Origin: Talpa occidentalis
Taxonomy: Eukaryota > Chordata > Mammalia > Eulipotyphla > Talpidae
Direction: 5' to 3'
NCBI RefSeq assembly: GCF_014898055.3
Contig: NW_023604861.1
Span: 82,308,399-82,372,398 of the forward strand
Length of the DNA: 64,000 nt
Below, piece after piece: positions 12,391 through 23,900 of this stretch (positions are counted from its first letter, which is position 1; each line of letters opens with the position of its first letter). Both the position numbers and the translations under genes were made by a program. The notes under the pieces were generated by a model. It searched no databases. It saw only the letters and a list, made by a program, of their open reading frames with translations, and was not told where the DNA came from.

Positions 12391-12991
12391 TGTAACAGGG
12401 TGGTCCCCAGGAAAGATTTCCTGTCCCACCCAAGGGAGGGTAGAGCTGAGCTGGGAGAAGAAGCTGGAGAAGAGACTGAGGAAGGAAGGAAGCAGGATGG
12501 AGAGCCAGAAGGAGACCTGGAGGAGGCACATGGAGCAGAGAGACACATGAAGAAACTGCGCTTGCCTTTTGGTCGTGGGCTGATTGACACAGATGTCGGG
12601 GAGAGACTCGTGGGGAGGATAACAATGGCAGCTTTTATATTGATTTTGCTTTTGTTTTTTTCCTTGCAGACTTGTCTGGTTGTTCCTGATCCTTTTCTGT
12701 GGGTCCCCACTGGAAGATGCTTTAGACTTGTGGCAGGCTTTCGGGCCTTGCCCTAGGCCAATCCTGTTTGGGTGGACTTTTACCCACGAGGGGACAGGTA
12801 ACTTTGGGTGCTTGATTTAGAAACTATATTCTTTGCTTTTCCTGTATTGTTTACTAATTGTATTAAAGTTTACTAATTGTATTAAAGTTTACTAATTGTA
12901 TTAAAATCTCATATGTTTTTGTGTTGATGCAGTGAATGGCAGAACCTATTTTGAGCAGGCAGGTTTGCAGGGTCTGGGGTGCCCTGTAACA
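12391..12991 (+). mobile_element. Solo ERV LTR (family C, copy 1)
   Basis: A 601-bp LTR from TGTAACAGGG to CCCTGTAACA inserted in L1 3' sequence. The flanks CAGG and TAGG are a probable decayed 4-bp duplication. It contains three tandem copies of a 19-bp unit at 12850-12906, each holding ATTAAA. A homologous copy lies in opposite orientation at 13320-13914. The plus orientation is inferred from the ATTAAA signals and is tentative. Confidence 0.8.
12850..12906 (+). repeat. Three tandem 19-bp units in the family C LTR
   Basis: The unit TTTACTAATTGTATTAAAG is repeated at 12850, 12869 and 12888, the last ending in A. The inverted LTR copy has only one equivalent unit. Confidence 0.92.
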
Positions 12992-13090
12992 TAGGGGCTA
13001 TAGTTAGCAGTACTATATTGTATATTTTTTTAAGTTGCAAAGTATGTGAACATATTGTAAAATGTTCTTGGAACACCCCGTTCCCTGGTC

Positions 13091-13319
13091 TAGCAGAGGA
13101 GAGTATAAAGTCATCTGCATAGACTTGAAATCCGGGAAACAGCTATGCAAAAATCTACTGCCCGCAGGTAAAGCCAGAACTTTCAACTCCCACTAATAAC
13201 CAAAGAGCCCAATAAAGAAGATTTAAATTATGGGCACTCAGCCTTCGCATGTCCACAGTGCATTTTCAGAAAGGAAGAACTTAAACCCCAGCATTGTCTT
13301 TCTCTGTACTACATAGCAT
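13091..13319. other. Spacer between the inverted family C LTRs
   Basis: Contains TTGGAACACCCC and A-rich segments without a recognisable gene. Together with the L1 piece at 12992-13090 it forms the 328-bp loop of the inverted LTR pair. Confidence 0.5.
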
Positions 13320-13914
13320 TGTTATAGGGCAGGGAGAGGGGCAGCCCAAACCCCGCAAACCTGCCTATTCTATATAGGGTTCTGCCATCCGCCGCATCAA
13401 CACAAAACATGAGACTTTAATGGGAAGGAACTTTAATACAATTAGGAAACAATACAGGAAAGGCAAAGAGTCTAGTTTCTAAATGAAGCACCCAAAGTTA
13501 CCCATCCCCTCGTGGGTAAAAGTCCATCCATATGGGAATGGCCCAGAGCAAGGCCCCAAAGCCTGCCACAAGTCTAAAGCATCTTCCAGTGGGGACCCAC
13601 AGAAAAGGGTCAGAAACAACCAGACAAGCCTGGAAGGAAAAGAGCAAAATCAAAATCAAGATAAAAGCTGCCATTGTCACCTCCCCACGGGTCTCACCCA
13701 CATCTGTGTCACCCCGTCCATGACCAAAAGACAAGCACAGTTTCTTCACGTGTCTCTAGGCTCCATGCGCCTCCTCCAGGTTTCCTTCTGGCTCCATCCT
13801 GTTTCCTTCCTCAGTCTCCTCTGCAGCCTCTTCTCTCCCTGCTCAGCTCTACCCTCCCTTGAGTGGGGCAGGGAACCTGGAACCTCCCCCTTTCCTGTGG
13901 ACCACCCTGTTACA
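13320..13914 (-). mobile_element. Solo ERV LTR (family C, copy 2, inverted)
   Basis: A 595-bp LTR (plus-strand ends TGTTATAGGG and CCCTGTTACA) with a perfect 4-bp duplication GCAT at 13316-13319 and 13915-13918. A 4-bp duplication fits class I (gamma-like) elements. It is homologous over its length to the LTR at 12391-12991, in reverse. Confidence 0.87.
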
Positions 13915-13918
13915 GCAT

Positions 13919-14266
13919 CACATATCTTTAGGTTGAAAACTCAGGATCAGAAGCCCCCCTGTTAAGAATAATTACATTTTTTTTTTATGTCAATGACTCA
14001 CTGTTCCTATCTACATAAACTAAATTCAAACTTGTGATTGTTGGAACAGTTCTCACACAGTAAAATCTGTCAGATTGCTTCCCAGGTTCAAAACTTCACT
14101 TTGATTGTCTAATAAACTTTTTGTCTAACTATCTTTGAGACTTTGATTCCATTTAACAAGAGTGTATCGTAAATGTTCTACACACACACAGACACACACA
14201 CTCTCACGGTAATTATATGAGTAAATGGAGGTATTATTGTGGTATTACCTGTTGTGGTAATCATTT
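13919..14266. other. Intergenic spacer with a CA-rich microsatellite
   Basis: A CA-rich microsatellite lies at about 14184-14210. No gene is seen. Confidence 0.5.
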
Positions 14267-14740
14267 TGTTACGGAGCAACCCCGATATAAAACGGGGTGC
14301 CTGGCTGTGGGTCCTCACCCTCAAGCTTAAAAGGGACTTATTAATACTCCACTACAGGCACACACAAAAAGGTTAATAAAAGGTTTATTTACAAGGGAAA
14401 GGGAATTAAGGAAATGTACAACTCAGGGAGAAAATAGGGAAATAAAGTCTTTAATGCGTCCTACCCGATCCGCTGACCTGGAAACCCAAAGGCACTCTCA
14501 GAGCTGGCCGGACGCTGCGAGCTGGTGGAGAGTCAAAATGGGGGAACCCCTCCAAAGCCCACGTGTCTGGCTTTATACCAAACCTGGCTGCTTAACCCCA
14601 CCCTCAGGTCCCAGCCACCTTTCCTTTGGTGGTGATGGGATTTGGAGTTCCCAGTGTCTTCTGGCTTTGGTCTAGAGTCAGGGGTGGAGTCCACAAAGCC
14701 TGTATGGAACTAGCTTTAGGACATCCTTTTCCCCCTAACA
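14267..14740 (-). mobile_element. Solo ERV LTR (family D)
   Basis: A 474-bp LTR with plus-strand ends TGTTACGGAG and CCCCCTAACA and a 4-bp duplication ATTT (14263-14266 and 14741-14744). AATAAA on the minus strand is at 14384-14389. It lies 27 bp from the family B LTR and is unrelated to it. Confidence 0.83.
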
Positions 14741-14767
14741 ATTTCACAATAGATATAGGCATCAAAT

Positions 14768-15225
14768 TGTTGTCATTTTTGGAGTCTGTGGGTTTGGAGT
14801 GCGGGGTCCTTAGGTTCACTCTGGGAAAGGTTTCACCAGAGCTCCCTTTTCAGCGACACGTGGCAGAGACAGAGACATTGGTTATATTTGGAGAAAGGTT
14901 TATTAGGGAAAGGGACGGGGGAATAAAGGAAACTTGCATAGACACAAGCGGGCAGGAAGAGCTGCCCCGAAAGGGACAGGCTTGCTGAGAGAGGCCTGCA
15001 TTGTTGCAGGCGGGCAGCCTTGAGGAGAGCTGCCTCCGCTGAGGGAGGTCAGTAAAGAGAAGTCCCGGCATGGTACAGGTCACGGGCAGGCAGGAGCTGC
15101 TGCCCTGCAGAGGAGAGAATGGTGAAAAGAAGCACCTGCATAGTCACAGGTGGGCAGAGGAACTGCTGCCCTGATCCTGTGCAGAGACTGCACTGATGTA
15201 GTCTTCTTCTGTTTGGGAGGGGTCA
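14768..15225 (-). mobile_element. ERV family B LTR, antisense copy
   Basis: A 458-bp LTR on the minus strand, TGACCCCTCCC to ACAACA, with AATAAA at 14899-14904. It is homologous to 10014-10446 in the opposite direction. Internal ERV sequence adjoins it on the right. Confidence 0.78.
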
Positions 15226-15600
15226 CTCCTTGTGAGCCTTCAGGTTAGTTGCTGATTTTGGATAACTACGCAGAATCCAAATGGGACCAGAGATTTCACA
15301 ATGGGCTCAATCTCCATATGTTTACCTTTGGGTGCGAGCTCTGATATTTGCTTGGAAGTTATGCCTTCTAATCTAGGCGGCAGAGCCTAAGGAAATTTAG
15401 TATCCATAGCTGGGTCAATAGCTATGCTAATCCCTTCTACCCCCACCTCCAGCTCTTGGCATTTTTGTGAGTCAGGTTTCTGGTCTTGTGCACATCTCCC
15501 TTTTAGTTTTTTTCTATTCTTGTTCTCCATCAAAATAATCAAACTGGGGGAAAAAAGGAAAAGGGAATAAAAACTTCCTCTCAAATCCATCTAGACTGTC
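15226..15600 (-). mobile_element. ERV family B internal 3' fragment, antisense
   Basis: Homologous to 9715-10013 in reverse. The purine tract CACAAGGAG adjoins the LTR. A 67-codon open frame (15387-15590) lies within it but I cannot assign it to a retroviral gene. The right boundary is approximate. Confidence 0.6.
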
Positions 15601-16667
15601 ACTATATTCTTGGTAAGCCACTGGTCAGAATGTGTAATGTATTTTTGCTAGAAGTTTCTCATGGCAGATAGGGAACCAGGGAGGTTCACAAAGATCAAGT
15701 CACTTGTGTGCTAACTCAGCGGCCAGCACCGAGTCCCAATGACACAGCCTGCAGGACCCAGCCCTTTGACAGGACATTGCTCCTCTGCCTCCAGAGGCAC
15801 AACCCCAGTCCGACCAAATTCCAATGTATCTGATGATTTTGTTCAATGTTATTGCATTACCTTCCATGCCTCAGGTATCGTGTTAAATGCTTGGGCTACT
15901 AAGATAGAACAGAGGTTCCTGACCTTGAGAATCTCAAGACCTGGGCACAAGATGACCCGAGGCACAGGACAAGTGTGGAGGAGTTGGCAATAAACAGCAG
16001 CAGCGCAATGAGATGAGTGTCTTAACACAAGTATGCAGAAGTGCTTTGGGAAGGCTGTGCATGGGGTTCCAGGAAGTGTTCGGAGAGAAAATGAGGTGTG
16101 AGCCTGTTCTTGAAGAAGTTTTTTCAGGCAAAGAAGCAGAAAAATCTATTCCTAGCAAGGAGAACTATGAAGCCAGAGAGGTGTGAAAGGACCTGGCAGA
16201 GGTGGAGACAAACAAACGAATGGTGACCTGGAGACAGACAAATGGATGGGGAACTGCAGACATTTTGGTGGGGCCACAGAGTGGTTTACAAATTTGAGCT
16301 ACATTTAGAAGTGGAGAGATTTTATGAAAAGTTCCAGATTTTCTGTTCCTCTTGAAAAAGAAAAAGACGAAAATCTGGCCATGCTGCTGGAGCTGAGAAG
16401 AGACTGCGCCTTTGGAAGGGACGGTGCACTCCAGCCCATCACCACCAGCCGCCTCCAGATCCCTGACGTTCATGCTAGGGCAGTTGCCCTCATTCACCTT
16501 ACCAACCTCATGCCTGTAGGCATTTGGATTTTTGGCCTCTGGTTAAGCATTTCTGGAAATTAAAGAGCAAGGGGGAGAAAGGCTGGCAAAGTTAAATTCA
16601 CAATTGCGGGGAAATCCCCCCTTCCCCCCAAGGACAGAAGGGACAAGGGGAGGAAGCCGTGTTAATG

Positions 16668-16760
16668 AAGTGTGGTGAGAGCGGCAGTCCAGTCCTGGAG
16701 GCATAATTATGGGGCACCCCGCTGGTGGAGGTCAAATTCCCCACCCTCCCCCAGGCCTCC
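16668..16760 (+). repeat. Inverted repeat arm (left), about 95 bp
   Basis: Contains CAGTCCTGGAGGCATAATTA and GGTGGAGGTCAAATTCCCC. It pairs with 17831-17928 in reverse complement at high identity by eye. The family is unknown to me; it could be two copies of an old LTR or other repeat. Confidence 0.8.
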
Positions 16761-17830
16761 TAGTGGCTGAACCGGAAGCCAGAGGACAAGAGAACCTGGG
16801 AGAGGCAGCCTGCAGCAGGCAGCCTCCCAGGCACAGAGCAGGGAAGGGTGGAGAGTGGGTCAGGGCGGACAAGCCACTGGCCAGCTAGGCACCTGGGGCC
16901 AAGGAGAACAGGAAGGCCCTCTCCTGAGAGTCAGCGTGGTGGTGTTTTCCTCATGGAGACCCTTCTGAGGATGGTTACATCACAGGCTCTGATGCCAGCA
17001 GGTGGGAGGAGAGGGAAGGCAGAGAGGGCCTGAGTGCCCCCCTATGGCTGGAAGCACTGGGAGATCACCGGGCCTGTAGCAGGACAGAAGCTAGTATCCG
17101 GAGTCATGGAAATATTCTAGGAGAGTGCTGCGGGAGGGGGCGTCTTGGAGCGCTGTAGAACCTGGGGGCTCTTCGTCAGGAGATGGTGGTTGCAACACTG
17201 GAGATGGACCTGCCCCCAGAGGTCTCAGGCTCATGTTCCAGTTCATCAGGGGACCCTCTGTGCCCTCGTGGTCACCCAGCCTCTGCCTGATCACTTCTGT
17301 TTTAGGAAGCCTACTAACCTGGGGGGCTGCCAGGCCAGGAAGTGGCTCTGACCCTGGAATAGATCCTGTGCTGAGCTGAAATTGCCTCTTTGCATCTGGC
17401 CCTGCTCCTTGAGGCCAGAATGATGCCTTCCTATGCCCCAGCACAGTTTCCTGGAGTGTGGTGTCCTGGGCCCATGACTTCTGGATGTGACCTCATTTGC
17501 CACTGGCTTTCTGGATATACTTCTCATGCCACTCCTTCCTCCCCATGCCTTCTTTGAATTGATGGTCACGGAAGGATGGGGTAGCGGGGGGAATGGGGTT
17601 GGGGGGAATGGGGCCTCCTTTGAGTGGGACAACATATTAGAGGTATTTGGGATTGCTCTAGATTTGTTTTATACCAGGAATCAGGCTGTGCAAGTAGGAT
17701 TTTATGAGCTTTGTCTCAACAGCTCTCTGAGCTAAGCAGACAGGCATTAGATGTACTGAGAGAATGAGTCATGCCCCAGGTAAAGACCTTGTACCCCAGG
17801 ACTCCTGTGCTCTAGCTGAGAGTCATCATG

Positions 17831-17928
17831 GAGGCCCTGGTGGGGGGAAGGTGGGGAATTTGACCTCCACCAGTGGGGTGCCCAGTAATTATGCCTCCAG
17901 GACTAGACTGCCACTTTCACCACACCTT
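17831..17928 (-). repeat. Inverted repeat arm (right), about 98 bp
   Basis: Reverse-complement partner of 16668-16760, separated by about 1.07 kb. Homology appears to stop at both ends of the arm. Confidence 0.8.
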
Positions 17929-19282
17929 ACAAAGGCAGTGGGGAGGGTCCTGCTGTTGGTCTGTTCTGGTGGGACTGGGTTTAAGGGGTGCTGCTCCTCT
18001 TCTGAGATGTTACATTTCCAGACCTGAGGAACCTCTGGGGTGTAAACTGCAGATCAGCCCCTGGTGATGAGGTGTTCCCATCACCCCCCCAGCTCAGCTC
18101 TCAACTCCCCTCCACCCCCTAGCCCCTGCATCCCCCACTGGCAGGAGAGGGGGTCCCCCATGGCAGCTATGGCAGCAGGGGTTTCCCTCGTCCTAGGGCC
18201 CATGTGCACCTGCATACTAGGGCCTACATCTTCCGTTGAGTAAATGTATCTGAAAAGAGACATTTTTCTCCCTCTCCTGTTTCTTTTTCAGCATGAATGT
18301 CATGCTTTTATTCTCAATTGCAAGATTTGTTTCCTGAAAAGCAATGCCCATCTGAGCATAATCTCAGGTGCCAGCCATCTGGCACCCCTTACTGGCCCCT
18401 ATTCCACAGTTTTCTCCCTTCTCTGCCTTAGATGATTCCACTTGAAAGGAGGCCAGCCCTCCATGTTACCCCAGGGGGTCACATCTGCTGGATAAGGGCT
18501 ATGTAAGCATCTGGGAGAGGGGTTGCCCTGGGTGGGTACTCTCAGCTACAGGTGTCCATCCTCTCCCATGCCATCTGCTCCCCAAGCCAGGGTGCAGTCA
18601 GCTGGGATTGGATTAGAATCACTGGGAGAGATTTTTGACAGCTGCTCATACATCCTATAATACAACTGATCTGGGGCTAGAGACAACTAGCTTAGTAGAA
18701 CAGGCAGTGCTAGATCCAGCTTATGTGACCATGGGTACATCACTCCCTGCTTCTGGAGGTGAAAGGCTGTGGTAGAAACCTCAGGGCTGGTCAGAAGCAG
18801 AAAGTCTGCAGGGAGCAAACGTGGAAAAGGGAGAAGACTGTTTGTGCTCAAATCCAGGCAGGTGCAGGGCCAGGAGCTTTCAGTTAGAAAGATTAAGCAA
18901 GACTAGATCACACTCAACACCCCCAAACTGGGCCAGGCAGGAGTGAGGACCAGCAGGCAAAACAAGGTCTGAAGTTTGGGCCAACAACATTCAAGCAGAC
19001 TAGGCCTAAACAGTACAGACATGGATTTAAGGTGGCAAGTGCATCTTTTCTGGATGAAGAGGGAGGTCTGCCTCTGTTCAGAGTTCATTGGTGTTTTTCC
19101 CTGGGAGTGGGCCTTCCTCCCAATAGCCCAGAGAGTCCAGAGTGCCTGATGAGGACCAGGGGCAGCCAAAACACCTGTTCTGGCAAGCAGGCACTCTTGG
19201 CAAGAGAAGGACTCGGGAAGCTGGAGGAAGGGAAGAAATGGAATGAGTAGAAAATCCTATGGGTTAGAAATAAGGCCTGGAG

Positions 19283-19547
19283 GGGCCTCCCTGGTGGCAC
19301 AGGGGGTTAAGACACAGCATTACAAAGCTATCCCCAGCCACTGCAGCATGAGTTAGATCCCCAGCCAGGAAGCTAACCCACCTGGCACAGCAGACCTCTC
19401 TTTGTCTTGCCCCTGCTCCCCTCAGCAGTGTATTTCAATAGATCTGCCTGTACTGCTCCCGACTCAGTCTCTGGTGAATCCTCTCACCTCCTGCATCTCT
19501 GACCTGCACCCCAGCTCTTGAATGCATAAATAAATCTTAAAAAAAAA
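19283..19547 (+). mobile_element. tRNA-derived SINE (copy 5, older subtype)
   Basis: Full-length, head GGGCCTCCCTGGTGG to an A-tail. The 17-bp duplication AGAAATAAGGCCTGGAG (19266-19282) recurs at 19548-19564 with one mismatch. Confidence 0.92.
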
Positions 19548-19828
19548 AGAAATAAGACCTGGAGTCGGCGGCAGGTGTCTCCCTCCCTGTCCTAAGAGGT
19601 GGCTAAAGAATCTACTGAGGGACAGACACTGGCCTGGCCATCTGAGCATAAGAAATTACCTGGGCTTCCAACTTCCTGGCAGTTGGGCCAGCCCTAGGCC
19701 ATCTGGGACCGGGAGAGCAGGCGCCACATGGTCATCCCTCACTACAAAGAGTTGAACCGTCATTGGGACCAAGGTCTTAGGCCACTCAGCAACTGTTTCC
19801 CTCTCTGCTGCTTCTCCATGCAGTTCTT

Positions 19829-20100
19829 TCTTTTTTTTTTTTTTAAAGATTTATTTATACAATAACTGGGATACAGGTCAGAGGCACGGGAGGGTGAGAG
19901 GATTCACCAGAGACAGAGCAGGGAGCAGAACAGGCAGACGGACGGAAAACACTTCTGAGGGGAGCAATGGGTGAGACAAGAGAGGTGTGCCGCACCATGT
20001 GGGAATCTCTCTGACTGGCTGGGAATCGAACCTGTGTCGCAGAGGCTGCGGATAGTTTCACAGAGCAGCGCTCAACCCACTGTGCCACTGGGGAGGCCCC
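19829..20100 (-). mobile_element. tRNA-derived SINE (copy 6)
   Basis: Antisense, T-tract to GGGAGGCCCC. The 14-bp duplication TCCATGCAGTTCTT (19815-19828) and TCCATGCATTTCTT (20102-20115) differs at one base. Confidence 0.9.
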
Positions 20101-20464
20101 ATCCATGCATTTCTTGATTGTTGCCCAGATGAGGGCCTCACATGGGTTAGAGCCTTAACCATGGGGATTCAAGTGCAGTGAGGCCTATAACATCTGGGTT
20201 GACAGCTTTAGAACCATTCCTTACAGATAGAAAGTGGGCAGTGGGATGGGGGTGGGAGTGTGGCAGGAGATGGGCAGGGTTTTTTTTTTTTTCACTTCAA
20301 CTAGGCTGAGCAGAGAAGATACAAATATAGGCCTTAATCCAAGACCAGGCTTTCTGATGGCTATTCACTTTGAATAGGACTAAACTGTGCTTAGCCTCTA
20401 TAAAGCCTCTCCTGAAAACTGTAGGAAGCCCAGCCTTAATTTACCCCTTCGATGAGTCCCATAG

Positions 20465-20640
20465 TGCAGTGGTTTTAGAAACTGAGCAAAAACCAATCAC
20501 CTGGAAGCGAAGGGTATGTGCGACACCTCTGGTGTTTAGTAGTGTGGTGTGGCGTCTGAAAACCTGGATTCCTAAGAGTTTTCCAAGTAATGCTGATGCT
20601 GCTGGGCCAGGGAGCACACTTGGAGAAGCACTACTATGAA
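20465..20640. repeat. MER5A-like DNA transposon relic
   Basis: Begins AGTGCAGTGGTTTTAGAAAC and ends GGAGAAGCACTACTATG, with the internal motif AATGCTGATGCTGCTGGGCC. This is the pattern of the nonautonomous hAT element MER5A. It lies about 350 bp beyond the estimated end of TGFA. Confidence 0.7.
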
Positions 20641-20994
20641 CACATTCTCTCCCTTACAACTTCATGGTTTGCATTTTGATTAGATAGTCCAGAATTGTTG
20701 TCGGCACTGTCTGTGTTCCCATCCATGTCTCATTCCTTTGGGTCAGGGATCGGTGTTATGTATCTTCCTCCCTAATAGGTAGCATATTGTTGGATACAAA
20801 GTAGATGAAATAATTAAATATCAGGAAGCATTTCAGAGAATTCGGTTTCTTTATGAAGATAGGGATCACTAAGGGCTCAATTTTAGAATTCCCTTTTTTT
20901 TCTAATTTTTTCTCCTCCAGACTTGCAGAGAAAAATCTTAATTTAGTTCAGCAGTATCTTAGTCTCATAAAAAAAAAAAAAGCTGTAGTCTTGA

Positions 20995-23900
20995 TTTAGG
21001 AAAAAAAGAATTCATTCCTTCATCCTTCCAAATAAGGTACAGTACGACTGAACAACAATGCACATAACTGTAAAACACAACTGTATTTCATATTGCTCAC
21101 TACTCTTTAAATAAGTATAATTCAGATATTAAGGAAAGAACTGCTAATCACATTAATGCATTACAGAAATCAAAATTAACTTACCACAAAATAAATTAAA
21201 ACATTAAATATTAACCTTTTCAGTGCAACATATACAGAAGTCAGAGTTACAAGTTCTAAAAAAAAAAAGCATCAGGTTTGTTAATAAAGATAATGGAAAT
21301 TGAACACTTCAGTAAGTTATTACACCAGGAAGAGGGTTTGCTTTTTCAGTACTTTACCACCAGATCTTTCAGAAAGCTGCGTAAAATCAGTGGCTGGAGA
21401 GAACAGGTTTAGGTTGGAACATTAAGAGCAAACATGTATTTGTCTTATTTGTGATGTTCCCCTGGTCCTGGACTTTCGAATCATCTCCCATCCCCTGTCC
21501 TCTGCTCTACTGAGCAGGGTGGGAAAAAATCAAAGCCTAGACTTTGACAAAGGGGCTGCGGCCCCCAGAGCAATGTTGGAGCCTCCTTGATCCATTCCTG
21601 CCAAAACTGCCGGCAGAGCAACCAGTGGGTCCAAGTGTACTGAGACCAGCTGACCCTGGAAAACCCAAAGTTGATAGACGTTTCTCTCCACCTGCAGAGA
21701 ACACTCTCTCAAGAAGTTCTAGAAGCACAACTTCTTCTCCATAACCAGTGTGGGTCATGGAATAGCAATCCCACCTCTTCTCTCCTTTAAAACAGACTCT
21801 GGGTACACACTACCCACCTCCTCTGCTGAGACACAATGGCAGGTTCCTTGGGTCTACATGTGTCCAGATGCATTTTTCAGGTCAGGGTTAGCTGCTGTCA
21901 GTCTTTCCATATAGAAGAAAATGTTTTTGCCAGTGTGCTTGAAGAAGTCACAACATGTCGAGGAGAATCCAGGCTCCGTAAAAGAAGTGGAAGCATACCC
22001 CCTTTTTTAAAAATGGGGGATTTTCATTTCTCCTGAGATATACATCAGAACAGCTCTGTCCCCATGCCCAGGGTGGGACTCTTCCCAAACCTCGGGAATG
22101 ATACCCTGATCATAACAACACTTGGCTTTCTAAGGGCAAGGAAGGAAACACAGGGACTGACAGAGGTGGGTTAGAAGATCCACTTTCAACCCCAAATGGC
22201 TTATTTTTACAGAAAACCAGAAAAGTACCAGTGCCATAAAATGGTACCAGGATCCAGTGCTGTTGGCTGTCTGATTTCTAAATGAGAAATCACCAAAGAA
22301 GGCTCTCCCACCCCAGGGTGTGGACAGTGGTCAGTCAGGCCTGCCTTGACTCCAGCCTCCCCTTCCAACTCTTTTCAGTCTAGTTGGTATATAGAGGACT
22401 GCCATGGGAGGCACTTCTAGGAAGCAAAACATTCGAGCCAGTTCACTGCGTGGTTGTACAGGCACAAAGAAGGGGGCACTGGCAGCTGTGATTTGCTGGA
22501 CCAAAGCATTTATGGACACTAAATCTGAAGTCCCCATAAAAAACCAAAGACTTTTCTTTGCTTCCATCCTCCTCTCCTTACACTTCTACAAAGGCCCTTG
22601 GATGTCCAAAGACTGGACATTGGTCCTGCCATCTAGTAGGTGAAAAAATCTCAGAAAACATTTTCACACTAGATTATACTCTTTACAGGTCATCTGACCT
22701 CAAATAGTCTTTAAAAGACTGGGGAGAGATTGTCTTAAAGTGAAAATGTGGTCTCAAGTTAAAAAAAAGTGACATAACTCCATTAGTCTCTCAAAACCAG
22801 ACTCTCGGACTTTAAGGGGGGTCCAATGAGAAAGACGAATGCAAAGTGGGGTTTACAAGCCAGTGTCGATAGCACTGGACGCTGAGCAAGATGCTACAGT
22901 TAAGCCTCTGCTGCTGCAGGACTGGCCTAGGAATGCAAATTAAAATCTATTTTCTTTTATAATGAAAACCTGGGAGCTGTGTCAATTACCTTGCCAGGGG
23001 CCAGCTGGTGAACAGATCCATTTCTGATCTTTATGTTTTGGTGTGGCATCATTCAATGAAAGTGCCAAAATTGAGATAAGGGTCATATAGTTGTCTCAAT
23101 TACAAGGAATACAGAGAAAATTCACAGAAATAGACAGGAGAAGAAGCATTAGGGAAGGACAAAATTACCTGAAATTTCAAGCCCATGTGATCTTTTTAAA
23201 GGTCCCTTTTGACAACGTGGGGAGCTAGACGCACTGAAGGGGAAAAGGCAGAAATCTCTCATTTTTCAAGCATCAATGGATAAATAGTTCCCTCACATAT
23301 GGACCTTACAGATCACTTCATTCTTATTCTGTTTCCAAATTTTAATGAAATTTTCTAGGGAGTTTAATCACTGTTTAGTTGGAGGGAGCCAGTACTTCCT
23401 ACAAGCAGGCCCAGTGGGTCAGAATGTACCGAGAGTCTCAGGAGGGCAATTTCTCTTTTTCTGAGGGGAAAGTGAGACCCCACACAGTGGAGGAGGCTTG
23501 TTAAGAGTTTTTGTTCATAAAACCAGCATCCTGAATGGAAAATCAAAAAGTCACTGGAATATTTCTCTTAGTGCCTGAAAATAAATAGGAAAGTTAAAAT
23601 TTCTCCCTTTACAAATAAAGCAACAAGTTAGCCTAGCAACGACATGGAAAATAAATGCCTGGTCCTCCTTTCATGGATGTGGCCCCAAATGCCCATGGCT
23701 CTCTGCTAATGCCATTTCTAAATGGCCTCTTGGGGGCTCCCTAGGAAGTGAATCCGTTTAATCATGGGGCAGTATAGTAGGTGTGGTGTTCACTGCGTGT
23801 AGACACACACCCAGGCCATTGCTTCCTCTCTCCCCCAACAGAGGTGACACCTCTCTGGATTTACTGACTTTTCCACGGAATCTATCCAGAGACATTTCCC

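Larger units (their letters stand above)
9300..13090 (+). mobile_element. Old L1, sense, broken into segments by an ERV, a SINE and two LTRs
   Basis: Segments of one plus-strand L1 lie at about 9300-9530, 10925-11277, 11687-12390 and 12992-13090. They follow each other in consensus order: ORF2 motifs for TATTCAATAAATGATGCTGG, then CTTGGCAAAGATTTTTTGG, then the ORF2 end, then the 3' UTR motif CTATAGTTAGCAGTACTATA. Between them sit an ERV fragment, a SINE, a family-A LTR and a family-C LTR, so it is the host of at least four later insertions. Confidence 0.75.
15601..19265. other. Intergenic, mostly unrecognised; one inverted repeat pair
   Basis: No gene is supported. It contains the inverted repeat arms at 16668-16760 and 17831-17928 and possibly old L2/MIR-like sequence near 15830-16100. 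Short open frames are not convincing. Confidence 0.5.

Noticed and set aside
12850..12906. Regular short repeats resembling a CRISPR array
   Set aside because: Three directly adjacent 19-bp units without spacers, inside an LTR of a mammalian genome.
15387..15590. 67-codon open frame as a host gene
   Set aside because: It lies in the internal part of an old ERV fragment and is shared, broken, with the inverted copy near 9.7 kb.
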